NCBI GenBank assembly: GCA_005790545.1
Contig: SXUL01000118.1
Span: forward strand, 1 to 64,000
Direction: 5' to 3'
DNA length: 64,000 nt
From: Planctomycetia bacterium
GTDB taxonomy: Bacteria; Planctomycetota; GCA-002687715
Under the pieces are notes generated by a model. The model ran no database searches. It saw nothing but the letters and a program-made list of their open reading frames with translations, and had not been told where the DNA came from. Shown in pieces: positions 19,495 through 29,005 of this stretch (positions are counted from its first letter, which is position 1; each line of letters starts with the position of its first letter). Made by a program: the position numbers and the translations under genes.

Positions 19495-21138
19495 ATGAAT
19501 GACGGCAAGAGTCGCCAGAGCGTGAGGAAATACCTGCCCGATGACCTCGAGGTCATCAAGGCTCTCGAATCCGCTCTCATCTCCGAGGAGGCAAGCGCGG
19601 CCACGCTCGCGAGCCCGGAACTGCGCCAACCGAAGCCCGGCGACGTGGTCGAGGCGAAGGTCATCGGGATGCAGGCTGACGCCGTGCGTGTGGACGTGGG
19701 CTGGAAGTCCGATGGCGTTGTGCCCATTTCCGAGTTCCCGGACCAGTTCCCGGCCGTGGGCTCCTCCTTGCGCGTGCGCGTGCTCAAGCTCGAGAACGCC
19801 GATGGCCAGGTGGCCTGCTCCGCGGAAGATGCGAAGCGCGCCGATCTCATGGCCGAACTCGCGAGCGGCCGCACCGGCCGTGTGGTCGAGGGACGGGTCA
19901 TGGAGGCCGTGAAGGGCGGGCTCGTGGTGGATGTGGGACTGCGCGCCTTCATGCCCGCGCGCGAAGTCGGACTGCGCTTCATCGAGGACTTGCAGCCCTT
20001 CGTGGGCCAGCGCTTCCCCGTCCGCGTCGTCGAATGCAATGCGGCCGACCGCCGCATCATCGTCAGCCGGCGTTCGCTCCTCGAAGAGGAGCGCGCGGGT
20101 CAGAGAGAGAAGCTCCTCGCCACCCTTGAAGCCGGTCAGGTGCTCGATGGCACCGTGGTGAAGGTTCTCGACTTCGGCGCCTTCGTCGATCTCGGCGGCG
20201 CCGAAGGGCTGCTGCACAAGGGCGACATGGCCTGGGGCCGCGTCAGTCATCCCTCCGAACTCGTGAAGGAGGGCGACAAGGTGCGTGTGGCCGTGCTCAA
20301 CTTCGATCGCGCGAGCGGCAAGATCTCGCTCGGTTTGAAGCAGACCACTGCCGGCCCATGGGACACCATCGAGGTCTGTCACCCGGTGGGCTCGCGCACG
20401 AAGGGCCGCGTCACCGGGCTGCTCGATTTCGGCGCCGTGGTGGAACTCGAGCCGGGCCTCGCCGGCATGGTGCACGTGAGCGAACTCTCCTGGGAGAAGC
20501 GCGTCCGCAAACCTGCCGACGTGGTGCAACTCAATCAAGAAGTCGAAGTCGAGGTGATCGGCATCGACGCGGCGAAGCGCAAGCTCTCGCTCTCCATGCG
20601 CCGCATCGAAGAGAACCCGCACACCGATCTCGCTTCCCGCTTCCCCTTCGCGAGCATCGTCGAGGGCGAAGTCCGCGAACTGCTCGACTTCGGAGCGGCC
20701 ATTCGCCTCGACGGCGGTGCAGAAGGTCTCGTGCATGTCTCGGAACTCTCGTGGGGCCAACGGGTGAACCACCCTTCCGAGGTGGTGAAGACCGGACAGC
20801 GTCTGACCCTCATCGTCCTCGGCGTGGATGAGGCAAAACAGCGCCTGAAACTCAGCCTGAAGCAGACCGAACCCGATCCGTGGTGGGATGCGCCGACCGC
20901 ATTTGCCGTGGGCACACGCCACACAGGCCGCGTCACGCGCGTCGAGAAGTTCGGCGCGTTCGTCGAACTGAAGCCCGGCTTCGAGGGCCTGCTGCACGTC
21001 TCACGCATGGGTGGCGAACAGGGCGACCGGCCGGCCGCGCGCTTCAAGCACGGCGCCACGGTGCAGGTGGAAGTGGTAGAGCTCGCTCCGGAAGAGCGTC
21101 GCGCTTCTCTCGCGCTCGTCACCGGCGACGGAGAATGA
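19495..21138 (+). CDS. rpsA: 30S ribosomal protein S1
   Basis: A 547-residue protein made of six S1 RNA-binding (OB-fold) repeats at roughly 45-115, 130-200, 215-285, 300-370, 385-455 and 470-540. The later repeats carry the classic VLDFGAFVDLGG-AEGLLHKGDM and FGAFVELKPGFEGLLHVS signatures. It helps the small subunit bind mRNA, especially weakly Shine-Dalgarno-led messages. ATG 19495 is preferred; GTG 19483 in the same frame is possible. A TAAGGT hexamer about 65 nt upstream could be the -10 box. The stop overlaps the next start by ATGA, so it is coupled to the Mur ligase. Confidence 0.93.
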   Translation: MNDGKSRQSVRKYLPDDLEVIKALESALISEEASAATLASPELRQPKPGDVVEAKVIGMQADAVRVDVGWKSDGVVPISEFPDQFPAVGSSLRVRVLKLENADGQVACSAEDAKRADLMAELASGRTGRVVEGRVMEAVKGGLVVDVGLRAFMPAREVGLRFIEDLQPFVGQRFPVRVVECNAADRRIIVSRRSLLEEERAGQREKLLATLEAGQVLDGTVVKVLDFGAFVDLGGAEGLLHKGDMAWGRVSHPSELVKEGDKVRVAVLNFDRASGKISLGLKQTTAGPWDTIEVCHPVGSRTKGRVTGLLDFGAVVELEPGLAGMVHVSELSWEKRVRKPADVVQLNQEVEVEVIGIDAAKRKLSLSMRRIEENPHTDLASRFPFASIVEGEVRELLDFGAAIRLDGGAEGLVHVSELSWGQRVNHPSEVVKTGQRLTLIVLGVDEAKQRLKLSLKQTEPDPWWDAPTAFAVGTRHTGRVTRVEKFGAFVELKPGFEGLLHVSRMGGEQGDRPAARFKHGATVQVEVVELAPEERRASLALVTGDGE

Positions 21139-22514
21139 ACCAGCTCGCGCTGGAGCTGGCGGCGAACCGGGATGCGCGCCTGCACTTCGTGGGCATCGCA
21201 GGCTCGGGCATGTCGGCACTCGCGCAGTACCGCGCTCTCGGAGGCGCTGCGACCTCGGGTTCTGATCGGGCGCTCGACCGTGGCCAGCAGGCTTCCGACC
21301 GCGCGTTGTTCGAGCGCCTCGGAGTCACACTGTTCCCGCAGGATGGTTCGGGCGTCTGGGGCGCCGCGGCCATGGTCACCAGCACCGCGGTGGAAGCAGA
21401 GATTCCCGATCTTGCAGCAGCGCGCGCCGCCGGCATTCCCATCCTTCATCGCGCGGAACTGCTGGGTGCACATGTGCGTTCTGAAGTCTCCGCGGCAGTG
21501 GCCGGAACCAGTGGCAAGTCCACTGTCACCACCATGCTCTTCGAGATCCTCCGGCACGCGGGACGCGATCCGGGGCTGATCAGCGGTGGCGATGCGCTTT
21601 GTCTGCGCGACAGCGAGGTGCGCGGCAACGCCTGGCGCGGGCTCGGGCCTCTCGTCGTGGAGGCGGATGAATCGGATGGCAGCCTGGTGCAGCACGCGCC
21701 CGAAGTGGGTCTCGTGCTCAATCTCCACCGCGACCACATCGAGCCCGCGGAAGTGTTCACGCTCTTCCGCGACTTCCTCGCGCGCACACGCCGCGTGCGC
21801 ATCGTCGGCGATGAGCCCGAATGCCGTGACCTGCGCGCGGGTGCGCTGGTGACGGGGTTTTCCAGCGCGGCCACCTTCCGCGGCGAAGACCTCGCTCTCG
21901 ACGCACGCGGCGCGCGCTTCCGGATTCGCGATATCGCAGTCGCATTGCCGCTCCCCGGAGCGCACAACGCCAGCAATGCGCTCGCCGCCATGGCCGCGGC
22001 CGAGGCTCTTGGCGTGGGCCTCAAGGAGTCAGCCCGCGCACTGGCGCACTATCGCGGTGTCGCGCGGCGCTTCGAAATCGTCGGCGAACGGAATGGCATC
22101 CGCGTCATCGACGACTATGCGCACAACCCGAGGAAGCTCGCTGCGGCCCTCGCGGCTGCGCAGGCCTCAGCACCGCGTGTCCTCGCGCTGTTCCAACCGC
22201 ACGGGTTCGGTCCGAGCCGCTTCATGCGCGAAGAACTCGCCGCGCTGATCCCCGCGGCGCTGCGCGCGGCGGATCGCTGGTACTTCGCGCCCATCCACGA
22301 TGCGGGCGGCACGGCCCGACGTGACATCACAGCCGCGGACCTCGCCGAGGACTTTTGCGCGCGCGGTGCCGCAGCAGAAGCACTCCGCCAGCGCGACGCA
22401 TTCATCGGCATTGTGCGCCGCGAAGCCCGCAGCGGCGACACCATTCTGGTGCTCGGTGGCCGGGACAACTCACTCGCAGAGCTCGCCCACCAAGCCCTCG
22501 AAAGCCTCGGCTGA
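21135..22514 (+). CDS. Mur ligase, MurC/Mpl type
   Basis: A 459-residue ATP-dependent amide ligase of peptidoglycan synthesis or recycling. N-terminal Rossmann motif HFVGIAGSGMSALA, ATP-binding loop GTSGKST at 124-130 (MurC usually has GTHGKTT), EADESDGSL, the NLHRDHIE motif and the C-terminal DDYAHNP, the hallmark of MurC/Mpl. MurC adds L-Ala to UDP-MurNAc and Mpl adds recycled tripeptide; the sequence alone does not decide. It overlaps rpsA by 4 nt. It supports a peptidoglycan wall in this organism. Confidence 0.88.
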   Translation: MNQLALELAANRDARLHFVGIAGSGMSALAQYRALGGAATSGSDRALDRGQQASDRALFERLGVTLFPQDGSGVWGAAAMVTSTAVEAEIPDLAAARAAGIPILHRAELLGAHVRSEVSAAVAGTSGKSTVTTMLFEILRHAGRDPGLISGGDALCLRDSEVRGNAWRGLGPLVVEADESDGSLVQHAPEVGLVLNLHRDHIEPAEVFTLFRDFLARTRRVRIVGDEPECRDLRAGALVTGFSSAATFRGEDLALDARGARFRIRDIAVALPLPGAHNASNALAAMAAAEALGVGLKESARALAHYRGVARRFEIVGERNGIRVIDDYAHNPRKLAAALAAAQASAPRVLALFQPHGFGPSRFMREELAALIPAALRAADRWYFAPIHDAGGTARRDITAADLAEDFCARGAAAEALRQRDAFIGIVRREARSGDTILVLGGRDNSLAELAHQALESLG

Positions 22515-22597
22515 AGCGTGGGGCCGTGGGCGCTGACGGCCTGACGGCGCGTCGTTATCATCCCCGCACGCCGCAATCCGCGGATCCGGAGCCAGCC

Positions 22598-23191
22598 ATG
22601 CGTCTTGTCAGCATCCTTCTTGCCGTCGCAGTTCTCTTCAGCGCCTGTTCCAAGTCGAAGGAACCGGCGAAGCCCGTGAAGGACACGACCGCAGCGCCCG
22701 TGGTGCAGGGCCCCGACAAAGCCTTCAAGCCCTTCCCGAAGGATGATCCCCGCGTGGTGAAACACGCAAACGGCCTCATGACCCTCGACCTCGAAGTAGG
22801 CAAGGGCAAGGCCGTCGAAGGCATCGTCATCGTGAAGACGAACTACACCGGCTGGCTGCCGACCACCGGCAAGGTGTTCGATGCCAACTGGAAGCACAGC
22901 ACCGAGCCTGCGGAGTTCCCGCTCGCGAAGGGTCAGGTCATCGACGGCTTCTCACTTGGCTTCCAAGGCATGAAGGAAGGCGGGCGCCGCGTGATGTGGC
23001 TGCCCTCCGCACTCGCCTACAAGGAAGCGAGCATGGGTGACATCACCCCCAACAGCGATCTGATGTTCGAAGTCTCGCTCTTCGAAGTGAAAGAAGCGCC
23101 GCAATCCATCAAGGATGCCGCCGCCGCGATGGCCACGCAGGAAGCTGCTGACAACGCGAAGAAGGACGGCGAGGCGCCGCAGGGCAAGTGA
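22598..23191 (+). CDS. FKBP-type peptidyl-prolyl isomerase lipoprotein
   Basis: A 197-residue lipoprotein (lipobox LFSAC near residue 16) with an FKBP domain at about 60-170. It shows VKTNYTGWLPTTGKVFDANW, the Gln-Val-Ile-x-Gly-Phe segment (KGQVIDGFSLGFQGMKEGG), RRVMWLPSALAYKE and NSDLMFEVSLFEVKE. It should accelerate proline isomerisation of exported proteins. Start ATG 22598 has GGAG 6 nt upstream and gives the lipobox. The last codon overlaps the GTG start of the molybdopterin enzyme (GTGA), an unexpected coupling. C-terminal tail is Lys/Ala-rich. Confidence 0.9.
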   Translation: MRLVSILLAVAVLFSACSKSKEPAKPVKDTTAAPVVQGPDKAFKPFPKDDPRVVKHANGLMTLDLEVGKGKAVEGIVIVKTNYTGWLPTTGKVFDANWKHSTEPAEFPLAKGQVIDGFSLGFQGMKEGGRRVMWLPSALAYKEASMGDITPNSDLMFEVSLFEVKEAPQSIKDAAAAMATQEAADNAKKDGEAPQGK

Positions 23192-25467
23192 GTTCCGCAC
23201 CGGCGGCCGGGCCCGACAAGAGCGAGCGCCGCCGCCGTTCCTCGTTGAGCCTTGCAGCCAGCGCCATCCCCTTCGGACTCGGGCTCACCAAGCCGAAGCA
23301 TTTTCGCGCCATGCTGCGCGTGCTCTGGCAGAACAAGGACAACCTCCCTTGGGCGTGGAAGGTCCTGAACGAAGGTGTGTGTGATGGCTGCGCTCTGGGC
23401 ACCACCGGGCTGCGTGACTGGACCATCGATGACGGGCGGCACCTCTGCCTCGTGCGCCTCGAACTCCTGCGCCTGAACACCATGGGCGCATTCGCGCCTG
23501 AGATCGCAGCGGACGTGAGCGCGCTCGCTGCGCTCACCAGCCGTGAACTCCGCGACCTCGGGCGCATCCCTTGTCCCCTGCGCAGGCGGCGCGGCGAGAA
23601 GGGGTTCACGCGGGTCTCGTTCGACGAGGTCTGGAGCGAAATCGGCCCTCGCTGGCGCACCCTCGATCCCGCGCGCAGCGCCTGCTTTGTCACCAGCCGC
23701 GGCATCACCAACGAGACCTACTGGATGGCGCAGAAGGTCTGGCGTTTCCTCGGCAGCGCCAACATCGACAACAGCGCGCGACTTTGCCATGCGCCGAGCA
23801 GCAACGCGCTGAAGAAGAGCATCGGCGTGGCAGCCACGACCTGCTCGTATCGCGACTGGTACGCATCCGATCTCATCATCTTCCTCGGCAGCAACCCTGC
23901 CAATGATCAGCCGGTTTCCATGAAGTACCTCGCCGAAGCAAAACGCCGCGGCACGCGCGTGATGATGGTGAACGCCTTCCGCGAACCGTCCATGGAGCGC
24001 TACTGGGTTCCATCCGACCCGCTTGGCGCCATGTTCGGCATGCAGATCTCCGATCACACGCAACTCGTGAAGATCGGCGGAGATCTCGCATTTCTCAATG
24101 CCGTCCAGAAAGTCCTCTACGCACGTGGCGCCGTGGACGAACCCTTCATGCGCGCGCACACCACCGGCTTTGGAGCCCTGAAAGCGGCGCTCGAAGAATC
24201 TTCACTCACTGATCTCGCCGAGCGCGCCGGCGCAACCGTCGCCGAAATCGAGGCCGCGGCCGAGCTCATGGCCAGCGCCAAGCGCGGCATTCTCGTCTGG
24301 TCCATGGGCATCACGCAGCACGCGCACGGCACGGACACCATTCACGCTATCGCCAATCTCGCGCTCATGCGCGGCTGGGTCGGTCGCCCGGGGACGGGCC
24401 TCATGCCCATTCGCGGACATTCCGGAGTGCAGGGCGGCGCGGAGATGGGCGCCTATGCAACGAGTTTTCCCGGCAGCCTCGCGATCACTGCCGGCGAAAC
24501 CGCAAGGCTCAGCGCGCTCTGGGGTTTCCCTGTGCCTGGCTACGCGGGCCTCTCGTGCGTCGATGCACTCGACGCAGCGCATGAGCGCCGACTCGACGCA
24601 CTCTGGTGCATCGGTGGCAATTTCATGGAAACGCTGCCCGATCCGCTGCGTGTGCGTGCATCTCTCGAACGCATTCCACTGCGCGTCCACACCGACATCG
24701 TGCTCACGCACCAGATGTTCGTGGAGCCTGCCGACACGGTCTTCATTCTGCCCTCTGCCACGCGCTACGAGCAGGAGGGTGGTGGCACTGAAACCAGCAC
24801 GGAGCGAAGAGTGATCTTCTCGCCGGAACTCGAAGGCCATCGCGTGGGTGAAGCGCGCGCCGAGTGGCGCATGCTGCTCGGGCTCGCGGAGGCCGTGCGC
24901 CCGGGCGCGATGCAAGCGCTCCGCTGCAGTGACGCTCCCTCCATTCGCCGTGACATCGCGGCCACCGTGCCGAGCTACGCCGGTATCGAGAAACTCTCGC
25001 GGGCGGGCGATCAGTTCCAGTGGGGCGGGCCCATGCTGTGCACAGACGGGCAATTCCCTACCGACGACGGCCGTGGACATTTCCAGGTGGTACATCCACC
25101 CGTTCCGAGGCCCCACGGCCCGGAGCGCTTTGCGCTTGCCACGCGTCGTGGCAAGCAGTTCAACAGCATGATCCAGGCAGAGCGCTGCCAGCTCACCGGC
25201 GCGGCGCGCGATCACATCTTCATGCACGCCGAGGATGCGCGCCAACTCGGCCTCAGCGCCGACGAGGCCATCGAAGTGGTGAGTGCGACGGGGCTGCTCC
25301 GCGGCCGCGTGTTCCTCGCTGATGTGACGCGAGGCACGCTGCAGGCGCACTGGCCGGAAGCAAACGCGCTGCTCCCTCATGGCGAACGCAACATCGAGAG
25401 CGGCGTGCCCGACTACAACGCGAATGTGGAAGTGCGCCGTCCCGCGCACCGAGGAGCTTCAACATGA
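23188..25467 (+). CDS. Molybdopterin oxidoreductase, formate-dehydrogenase-alpha-like (YdeP group)
   Basis: A 759-residue molybdopterin enzyme. The N-terminal part has Cys65 and Cys68 in VCDGCAL, Cys87 and a Cys near 127 (RIPCPLRRRR), a possible iron-sulfur site with unusual spacing. Then come the Fdh-like motifs FVTSRGITNETYWMAQK, FLGSNPANDQPVS, VWSMGITQHAHG and GRPGTGLMPIRGHSGVQGG, and a C-terminal dinucleotide-binding domain (TRRGKQFNSMI). No selenocysteine is seen. Such YdeP/FdhA-like proteins are poorly understood; the electron donor is unknown. It overlaps both neighbours by 4 nt, and no fdhD-like gene is adjacent. Confidence 0.85.
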   Translation: MSSAPAAGPDKSERRRRSSLSLAASAIPFGLGLTKPKHFRAMLRVLWQNKDNLPWAWKVLNEGVCDGCALGTTGLRDWTIDDGRHLCLVRLELLRLNTMGAFAPEIAADVSALAALTSRELRDLGRIPCPLRRRRGEKGFTRVSFDEVWSEIGPRWRTLDPARSACFVTSRGITNETYWMAQKVWRFLGSANIDNSARLCHAPSSNALKKSIGVAATTCSYRDWYASDLIIFLGSNPANDQPVSMKYLAEAKRRGTRVMMVNAFREPSMERYWVPSDPLGAMFGMQISDHTQLVKIGGDLAFLNAVQKVLYARGAVDEPFMRAHTTGFGALKAALEESSLTDLAERAGATVAEIEAAAELMASAKRGILVWSMGITQHAHGTDTIHAIANLALMRGWVGRPGTGLMPIRGHSGVQGGAEMGAYATSFPGSLAITAGETARLSALWGFPVPGYAGLSCVDALDAAHERRLDALWCIGGNFMETLPDPLRVRASLERIPLRVHTDIVLTHQMFVEPADTVFILPSATRYEQEGGGTETSTERRVIFSPELEGHRVGEARAEWRMLLGLAEAVRPGAMQALRCSDAPSIRRDIAATVPSYAGIEKLSRAGDQFQWGGPMLCTDGQFPTDDGRGHFQVVHPPVPRPHGPERFALATRRGKQFNSMIQAERCQLTGAARDHIFMHAEDARQLGLSADEAIEVVSATGLLRGRVFLADVTRGTLQAHWPEANALLPHGERNIESGVPDYNANVEVRRPAHRGAST

Positions 25468-25754
25468 GTGGACACACGTTCCATCCCGGACACGAAGAGA
25501 TGCACGGCATCACTGTCGTGATCTTCACCACGGGCACGCGCACCTTCGTCGGGCGCTACGACCTGCGCGAGAACGGATTCATCGTGATCCACGCAGCCGA
25601 TTTCCACGATTCCGCCGAGAACGCGAAACCTCAACAGGAATGGCTGGCGGAGGTGAGGAAGTATGGCAACGCTCCGCGTTTCCCGACTCTCACCGTGCCC
25701 GAGCAGAGCCTCGCGCGCATCGTGCCTCTCGGCGATCTGCCCGGCTCGGCCTGA
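25464..25754 (+). CDS. Small conserved-looking protein, function unknown
   Basis: A 96-residue cytoplasmic protein overlapping the molybdopterin oxidoreductase stop by ATGA, so translated with it. It has a beta-rich middle (GITVVIFTTGTRTFVGRYDL, ENGFIVIHAADF) with several His/Asp residues (HPGHEEMHG, HAADFHD). No named domain is recognised. The tight coupling suggests a partner or accessory of the molybdoenzyme, but this is inference. It converges with the Ser/Thr kinase with only 2 nt between. Confidence 0.6.
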   Translation: MSGHTFHPGHEEMHGITVVIFTTGTRTFVGRYDLRENGFIVIHAADFHDSAENAKPQQEWLAEVRKYGNAPRFPTLTVPEQSLARIVPLGDLPGSA

Positions 25755-25756
25755 GC

Positions 25757-26659
25757 TCAGCCGTCCCGGAAGAAGCCCTTCAGATCCGTCCGGATGCGCG
25801 TCTCCTCTTCCGGTTGCACATCGGCAGGCATTCCGGCCACAAGTGCTGACAGCGCTTCCGCAACGGCGGCCATGTCCTGCACGCGTTTGCGCGGGTCCTT
25901 CTCGATCATGCGGTCGATGAGTTGCGCCACCGGCGTTTCCACGTTGCGATTGAGCTTCACCAGCGGCTCGGGGTGATCCTCCAGTGTTGCGCGCAGGATC
26001 TCCGTGCTCTCACGCCCTGCGAAGGCCGTCTTTCCCGAGAGCAGCTCGTAGAGAATCACGCCGAGGCTGAAGATGTCGCTCCGCCCGTCCACGAGACGGC
26101 CGCGCACCTGCTCCGGCGCGCTGTATGCGGGCGTGCCGAGATAGTGCCCGAACTGTGTCAACGCATCCGAGGCATTGAGATCCTTGGCGATACCGAAGTC
26201 GAGCACTTTCACTCGCCCGTCCGCACTGCGCACCATGACGTTCTCGGGCTTCAGATCGCGATGCACAAAACCTTGTGAGTGCGCATGTGCCAGCCCGAGA
26301 GCCACGTCCCGCGTGATCTCGAGAGCATGACGGAGCTTCATCTGCCCCTCGGCACTGAGCAGTTGGTGCAGATTGCGACCATCCACGAACTCGGAGACGA
26401 GGTAGAGGTGGGTGCCGGATTGCGCGAGCCCGTGCACGCGCACGATGTTGGGATGACGCAGGGTGCCGAAACGGCGCCCCTCGCGGATGAAGCGCTCGCG
26501 ATGCTTCGGGTCCGCGGCCGACACGGGATCGAGGAACTTGAGCGCCACGCTGCGCTGGTTTTTCTCATCCCAGCCGAGCCAGACGGAACCGCCGCCACCC
26601 TTGCCGAGTTTCCGCATGACCACGATGGAGCGGTCAGCGCCCAGCCGGAGACCCATCAT
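25757..26659 (-). CDS. Serine/threonine protein kinase
   Basis: A 300-residue Hanks-type kinase without a transmembrane or sensor tail. Motifs: Gly-loop LGKGGGGSVWLG, VALK lysine, HRDLKPENVM catalytic loop, DFGIA metal loop, GTPAYSAPEQ activation segment and DIFSLGVILYELLSGK. All catalytic residues are present. The short C-tail ends in a Glu-rich linker and RTDLKGFFRDG. Start is uncertain: ATG 26659 or 26656 begins just before the kinase fold, while a longer reading to 26740 overlaps the divergent regulatory region. TATGAT at 26689-26684 could be the -10 box. Confidence 0.88.
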   Translation of the reverse strand: MMGLRLGADRSIVVMRKLGKGGGGSVWLGWDEKNQRSVALKFLDPVSAADPKHRERFIREGRRFGTLRHPNIVRVHGLAQSGTHLYLVSEFVDGRNLHQLLSAEGQMKLRHALEITRDVALGLAHAHSQGFVHRDLKPENVMVRSADGRVKVLDFGIAKDLNASDALTQFGHYLGTPAYSAPEQVRGRLVDGRSDIFSLGVILYELLSGKTAFAGRESTEILRATLEDHPEPLVKLNRNVETPVAQLIDRMIEKDPRKRVQDMAAVAEALSALVAGMPADVQPEEETRIRTDLKGFFRDG

Positions 26660-26835
26660 GTCCTCGTCGGTCACAGTGGGGACATCATAGGGATTTCCGC
26701 ATGACCGTGTGGCTGCGGTTTGGCACGCCCCGTGGGACATGTTCGCAGTGGAAGAGCCCGCCTTGGGCCTGCAAGAACCTGCCGGGCGCCAGCGCAGCGC
26801 GGAATGCGCGTGAGCCCGTGAACCCGGAGACATCC

Positions 26836-28902
26836 ATGATCGCTCTGGAAAGACAGATGAAAACAAAACCAACACCACGGTCAGGCCGGGCAGCGGGTAG
26901 CGCCATCCAGGGTGTCGCGGTCCTGCTGCTGACGTCCCTCGCCAGCCACGCACAGGAAGTGCTGCCGGAGTGGAACGGCAACGCCATCAAGATCCTCGGC
27001 GCGCGACTGAACGGCCAGAAGCTCTCCCTCACCACGCCGGCTGAAGGCGAGCAGCCGGAACTCTCCATCCCCACACTCCGCGTGGCCGCAGGTGAGTCCA
27101 TTCAGGGTGAAGTGGAACTCATGGTGTCCAACGGAATGCACGCAGGAGCTGTCGCGCCCGTTGCGGCCACCGTGACCTTTGGCGATCCACGCAGGAGCTT
27201 TTGGACGGTTGCATGGAGCACTGCTGTGGGCGATCAACGCCACAGCGCGCGCGTCGACTTGCGCGCTCCAACCAAGCCTGGCCGGTGGCACCTGCTCTTT
27301 GCCATGTCCGGGTCCTACAACGTGGAGCAGATCGCGTCCGGCACCCATCCGGGGATGCAAGCCAGTTGGGACAAAGGCTCGCTGCTCGCTCGCATTCCCG
27401 CCGAGAAACTTGAATCTGCCGGCAAGACGGGATGGATCACGCATCCCTTGTGGCACGCGGATGGCATGCGCATGTCCATCCTCGCGCTGGCCACCATGTG
27501 CATCGAGGTCACTCCGGCCGCGCCGGTTTCCAAGACGAGCACATTGATATGCATCGATCACGAGAGCGCAAACTCGGACGCGTGGCACCATGTTGCGGAC
27601 ACCCTGCAGCGTCGGCACAACGCCAGATTGTTCGTCGGCGATGTCCATACCAGCCTCGGACGCGAAGCCATACGGACCATGCTGCGCGCTGCTGCTCCGG
27701 ACGTCCTCATCGTGGTGGCGCCCCATGACACCATCACGCGCAACATGGTTGCCTTCTGGCACAAGGCCACGCGCGCGATCAATGCCGATCCATTCGGAGA
27801 TTGCCTGTGGGGCATTGTGACAGGCCTCGATGCGCAAGACGCGCTACGCAGCGCCAATGGTCCAGCGGAAATCAACGTGAAGAGGCTTCTCGCGGGCACC
27901 GGAACCCCCGACGATTTTGTTGAAGGCATCACCTTCTCCGAAGGGGAAGCCGGGGTGCGCCGGGTGAAACAACGCGGGAAGGAAACGGTGACTCTGAGCG
28001 GCCGGGGCGACGGAACCCTCGACTTCGCGCTTGAGTTCTCGCACGGACAACCCGACGCGATCATCACCAGCGGGCACGCCACCGAACGCGATTGGCAAAT
28101 GGGCTTCCGCTTCCCGGGTGGACAGATCGTGTCTGACGAGGGTGTCCTCAATGCGCGCGCGCCAGATGGCGTCACAGCGCGCATCCTCTCGTCCCACCCG
28201 AAAGTCTGGCTCGCTGCGGGCAACTGCCTCATCGGTCACGTCGTTCCCAGGGACTCCGTCGCGCTCGCAAGCATGTTCAGCGCAGGCGTGCACCAGTTCG
28301 CGGGCTACAACGTGGTCACCTGGCGCGGCTTCATGGGCTGGAAGACGCGCGAACTCTGGGTGGAATCACAAGGCCGCCTGTCCCTGGCTGAGTCCGCGTA
28401 CATCGCGAACCAACTCTGCATCGCGGAACTGGTCGAAGCTGATCCGCAACTCGCCGCCGCCACTTTCGATGACGCGCTCCGTGAGGACCCGGAGCGGTTC
28501 CTCCGCGTCATGCACGAGCGCTTCCCGCACGCGAGTCAGGAATTGCTCGGCAACCTCTGGGACCGGGATGCGTTCGTGTTCTATGGCGACCCGCACTGCC
28601 GCGCGCTGGTCGAGCGGGGCACGGATCTCTGGCCTAGTGTGCTGGTGAGACGACACCCCGAGGCCAAGGGCGCAACGGTGCAGGTCGAGCTTCACATCCG
28701 CGCCAAGAAGGCTGTGCGCATGAGCACGGCGCTGACAGCCATGCTGCCTCATGACATGATCGCCCGTCCGGTGCCCGGCGCCGAAGGCGTGATTTGCACG
28801 CGGCGTGCGGTGCTCCTGACCCCGTCTTTCAACCCGCTCGACTACGCCAGCGGCGAGGAGCGCATGATCTACTGGATCGAAGAACCGGCGCTCTCGAAAT
28901 GA
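26836..28902 (+). CDS. Secreted protein with possible clan-CD cysteine peptidase domain
   Basis: A 688-residue exported protein with signal peptide (hydrophobic IQGVAVLLLTSLASH, cleavage near AQEV). Residues 40-220 are beta-rich with a repeated ESIQGEVELMV style. Residues 240-480 look like an alpha/beta caspase/gingipain-type fold. A hydrophobic strand precedes His414 (IITSGHATERDW), and another precedes Cys464 (VWLAAGNCLIGHV), in the order and spacing expected for a clan-CD His/Cys dyad. It resembles C25-like peptidases of other bacteria but has GHA instead of GHG. Start ATG 26836 is preceded by GGAG 7 nt upstream. Activity is inference. Confidence 0.6.
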   Translation: MIALERQMKTKPTPRSGRAAGSAIQGVAVLLLTSLASHAQEVLPEWNGNAIKILGARLNGQKLSLTTPAEGEQPELSIPTLRVAAGESIQGEVELMVSNGMHAGAVAPVAATVTFGDPRRSFWTVAWSTAVGDQRHSARVDLRAPTKPGRWHLLFAMSGSYNVEQIASGTHPGMQASWDKGSLLARIPAEKLESAGKTGWITHPLWHADGMRMSILALATMCIEVTPAAPVSKTSTLICIDHESANSDAWHHVADTLQRRHNARLFVGDVHTSLGREAIRTMLRAAAPDVLIVVAPHDTITRNMVAFWHKATRAINADPFGDCLWGIVTGLDAQDALRSANGPAEINVKRLLAGTGTPDDFVEGITFSEGEAGVRRVKQRGKETVTLSGRGDGTLDFALEFSHGQPDAIITSGHATERDWQMGFRFPGGQIVSDEGVLNARAPDGVTARILSSHPKVWLAAGNCLIGHVVPRDSVALASMFSAGVHQFAGYNVVTWRGFMGWKTRELWVESQGRLSLAESAYIANQLCIAELVEADPQLAAATFDDALREDPERFLRVMHERFPHASQELLGNLWDRDAFVFYGDPHCRALVERGTDLWPSVLVRRHPEAKGATVQVELHIRAKKAVRMSTALTAMLPHDMIARPVPGAEGVICTRRAVLLTPSFNPLDYASGEERMIYWIEEPALSK

Positions 28903-28981
28903 GGCCCGGATTCCGGTCAAACCGATCCCTGCCACGGGAGTCGAACGCAAGTTGCGCTGGCGCGGAGCACCGCCCTGAGCC

Positions 28982-28987
28982 TAGGAT
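28982..28987 (+). promoter_or_regulatory. Candidate -10 box (TAGGAT)
   Basis: CCTAGGAT lies 18 nt before the start codon of the Tat-exported flavoprotein, giving a predicted 5' leader of only about 11 nt. It is the third copy of CTAGGAT directly upstream of a gene in this window. Confidence 0.3.
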
Positions 28988-29005
28988 TCCCGTGGATTCA
29001 CTGTC

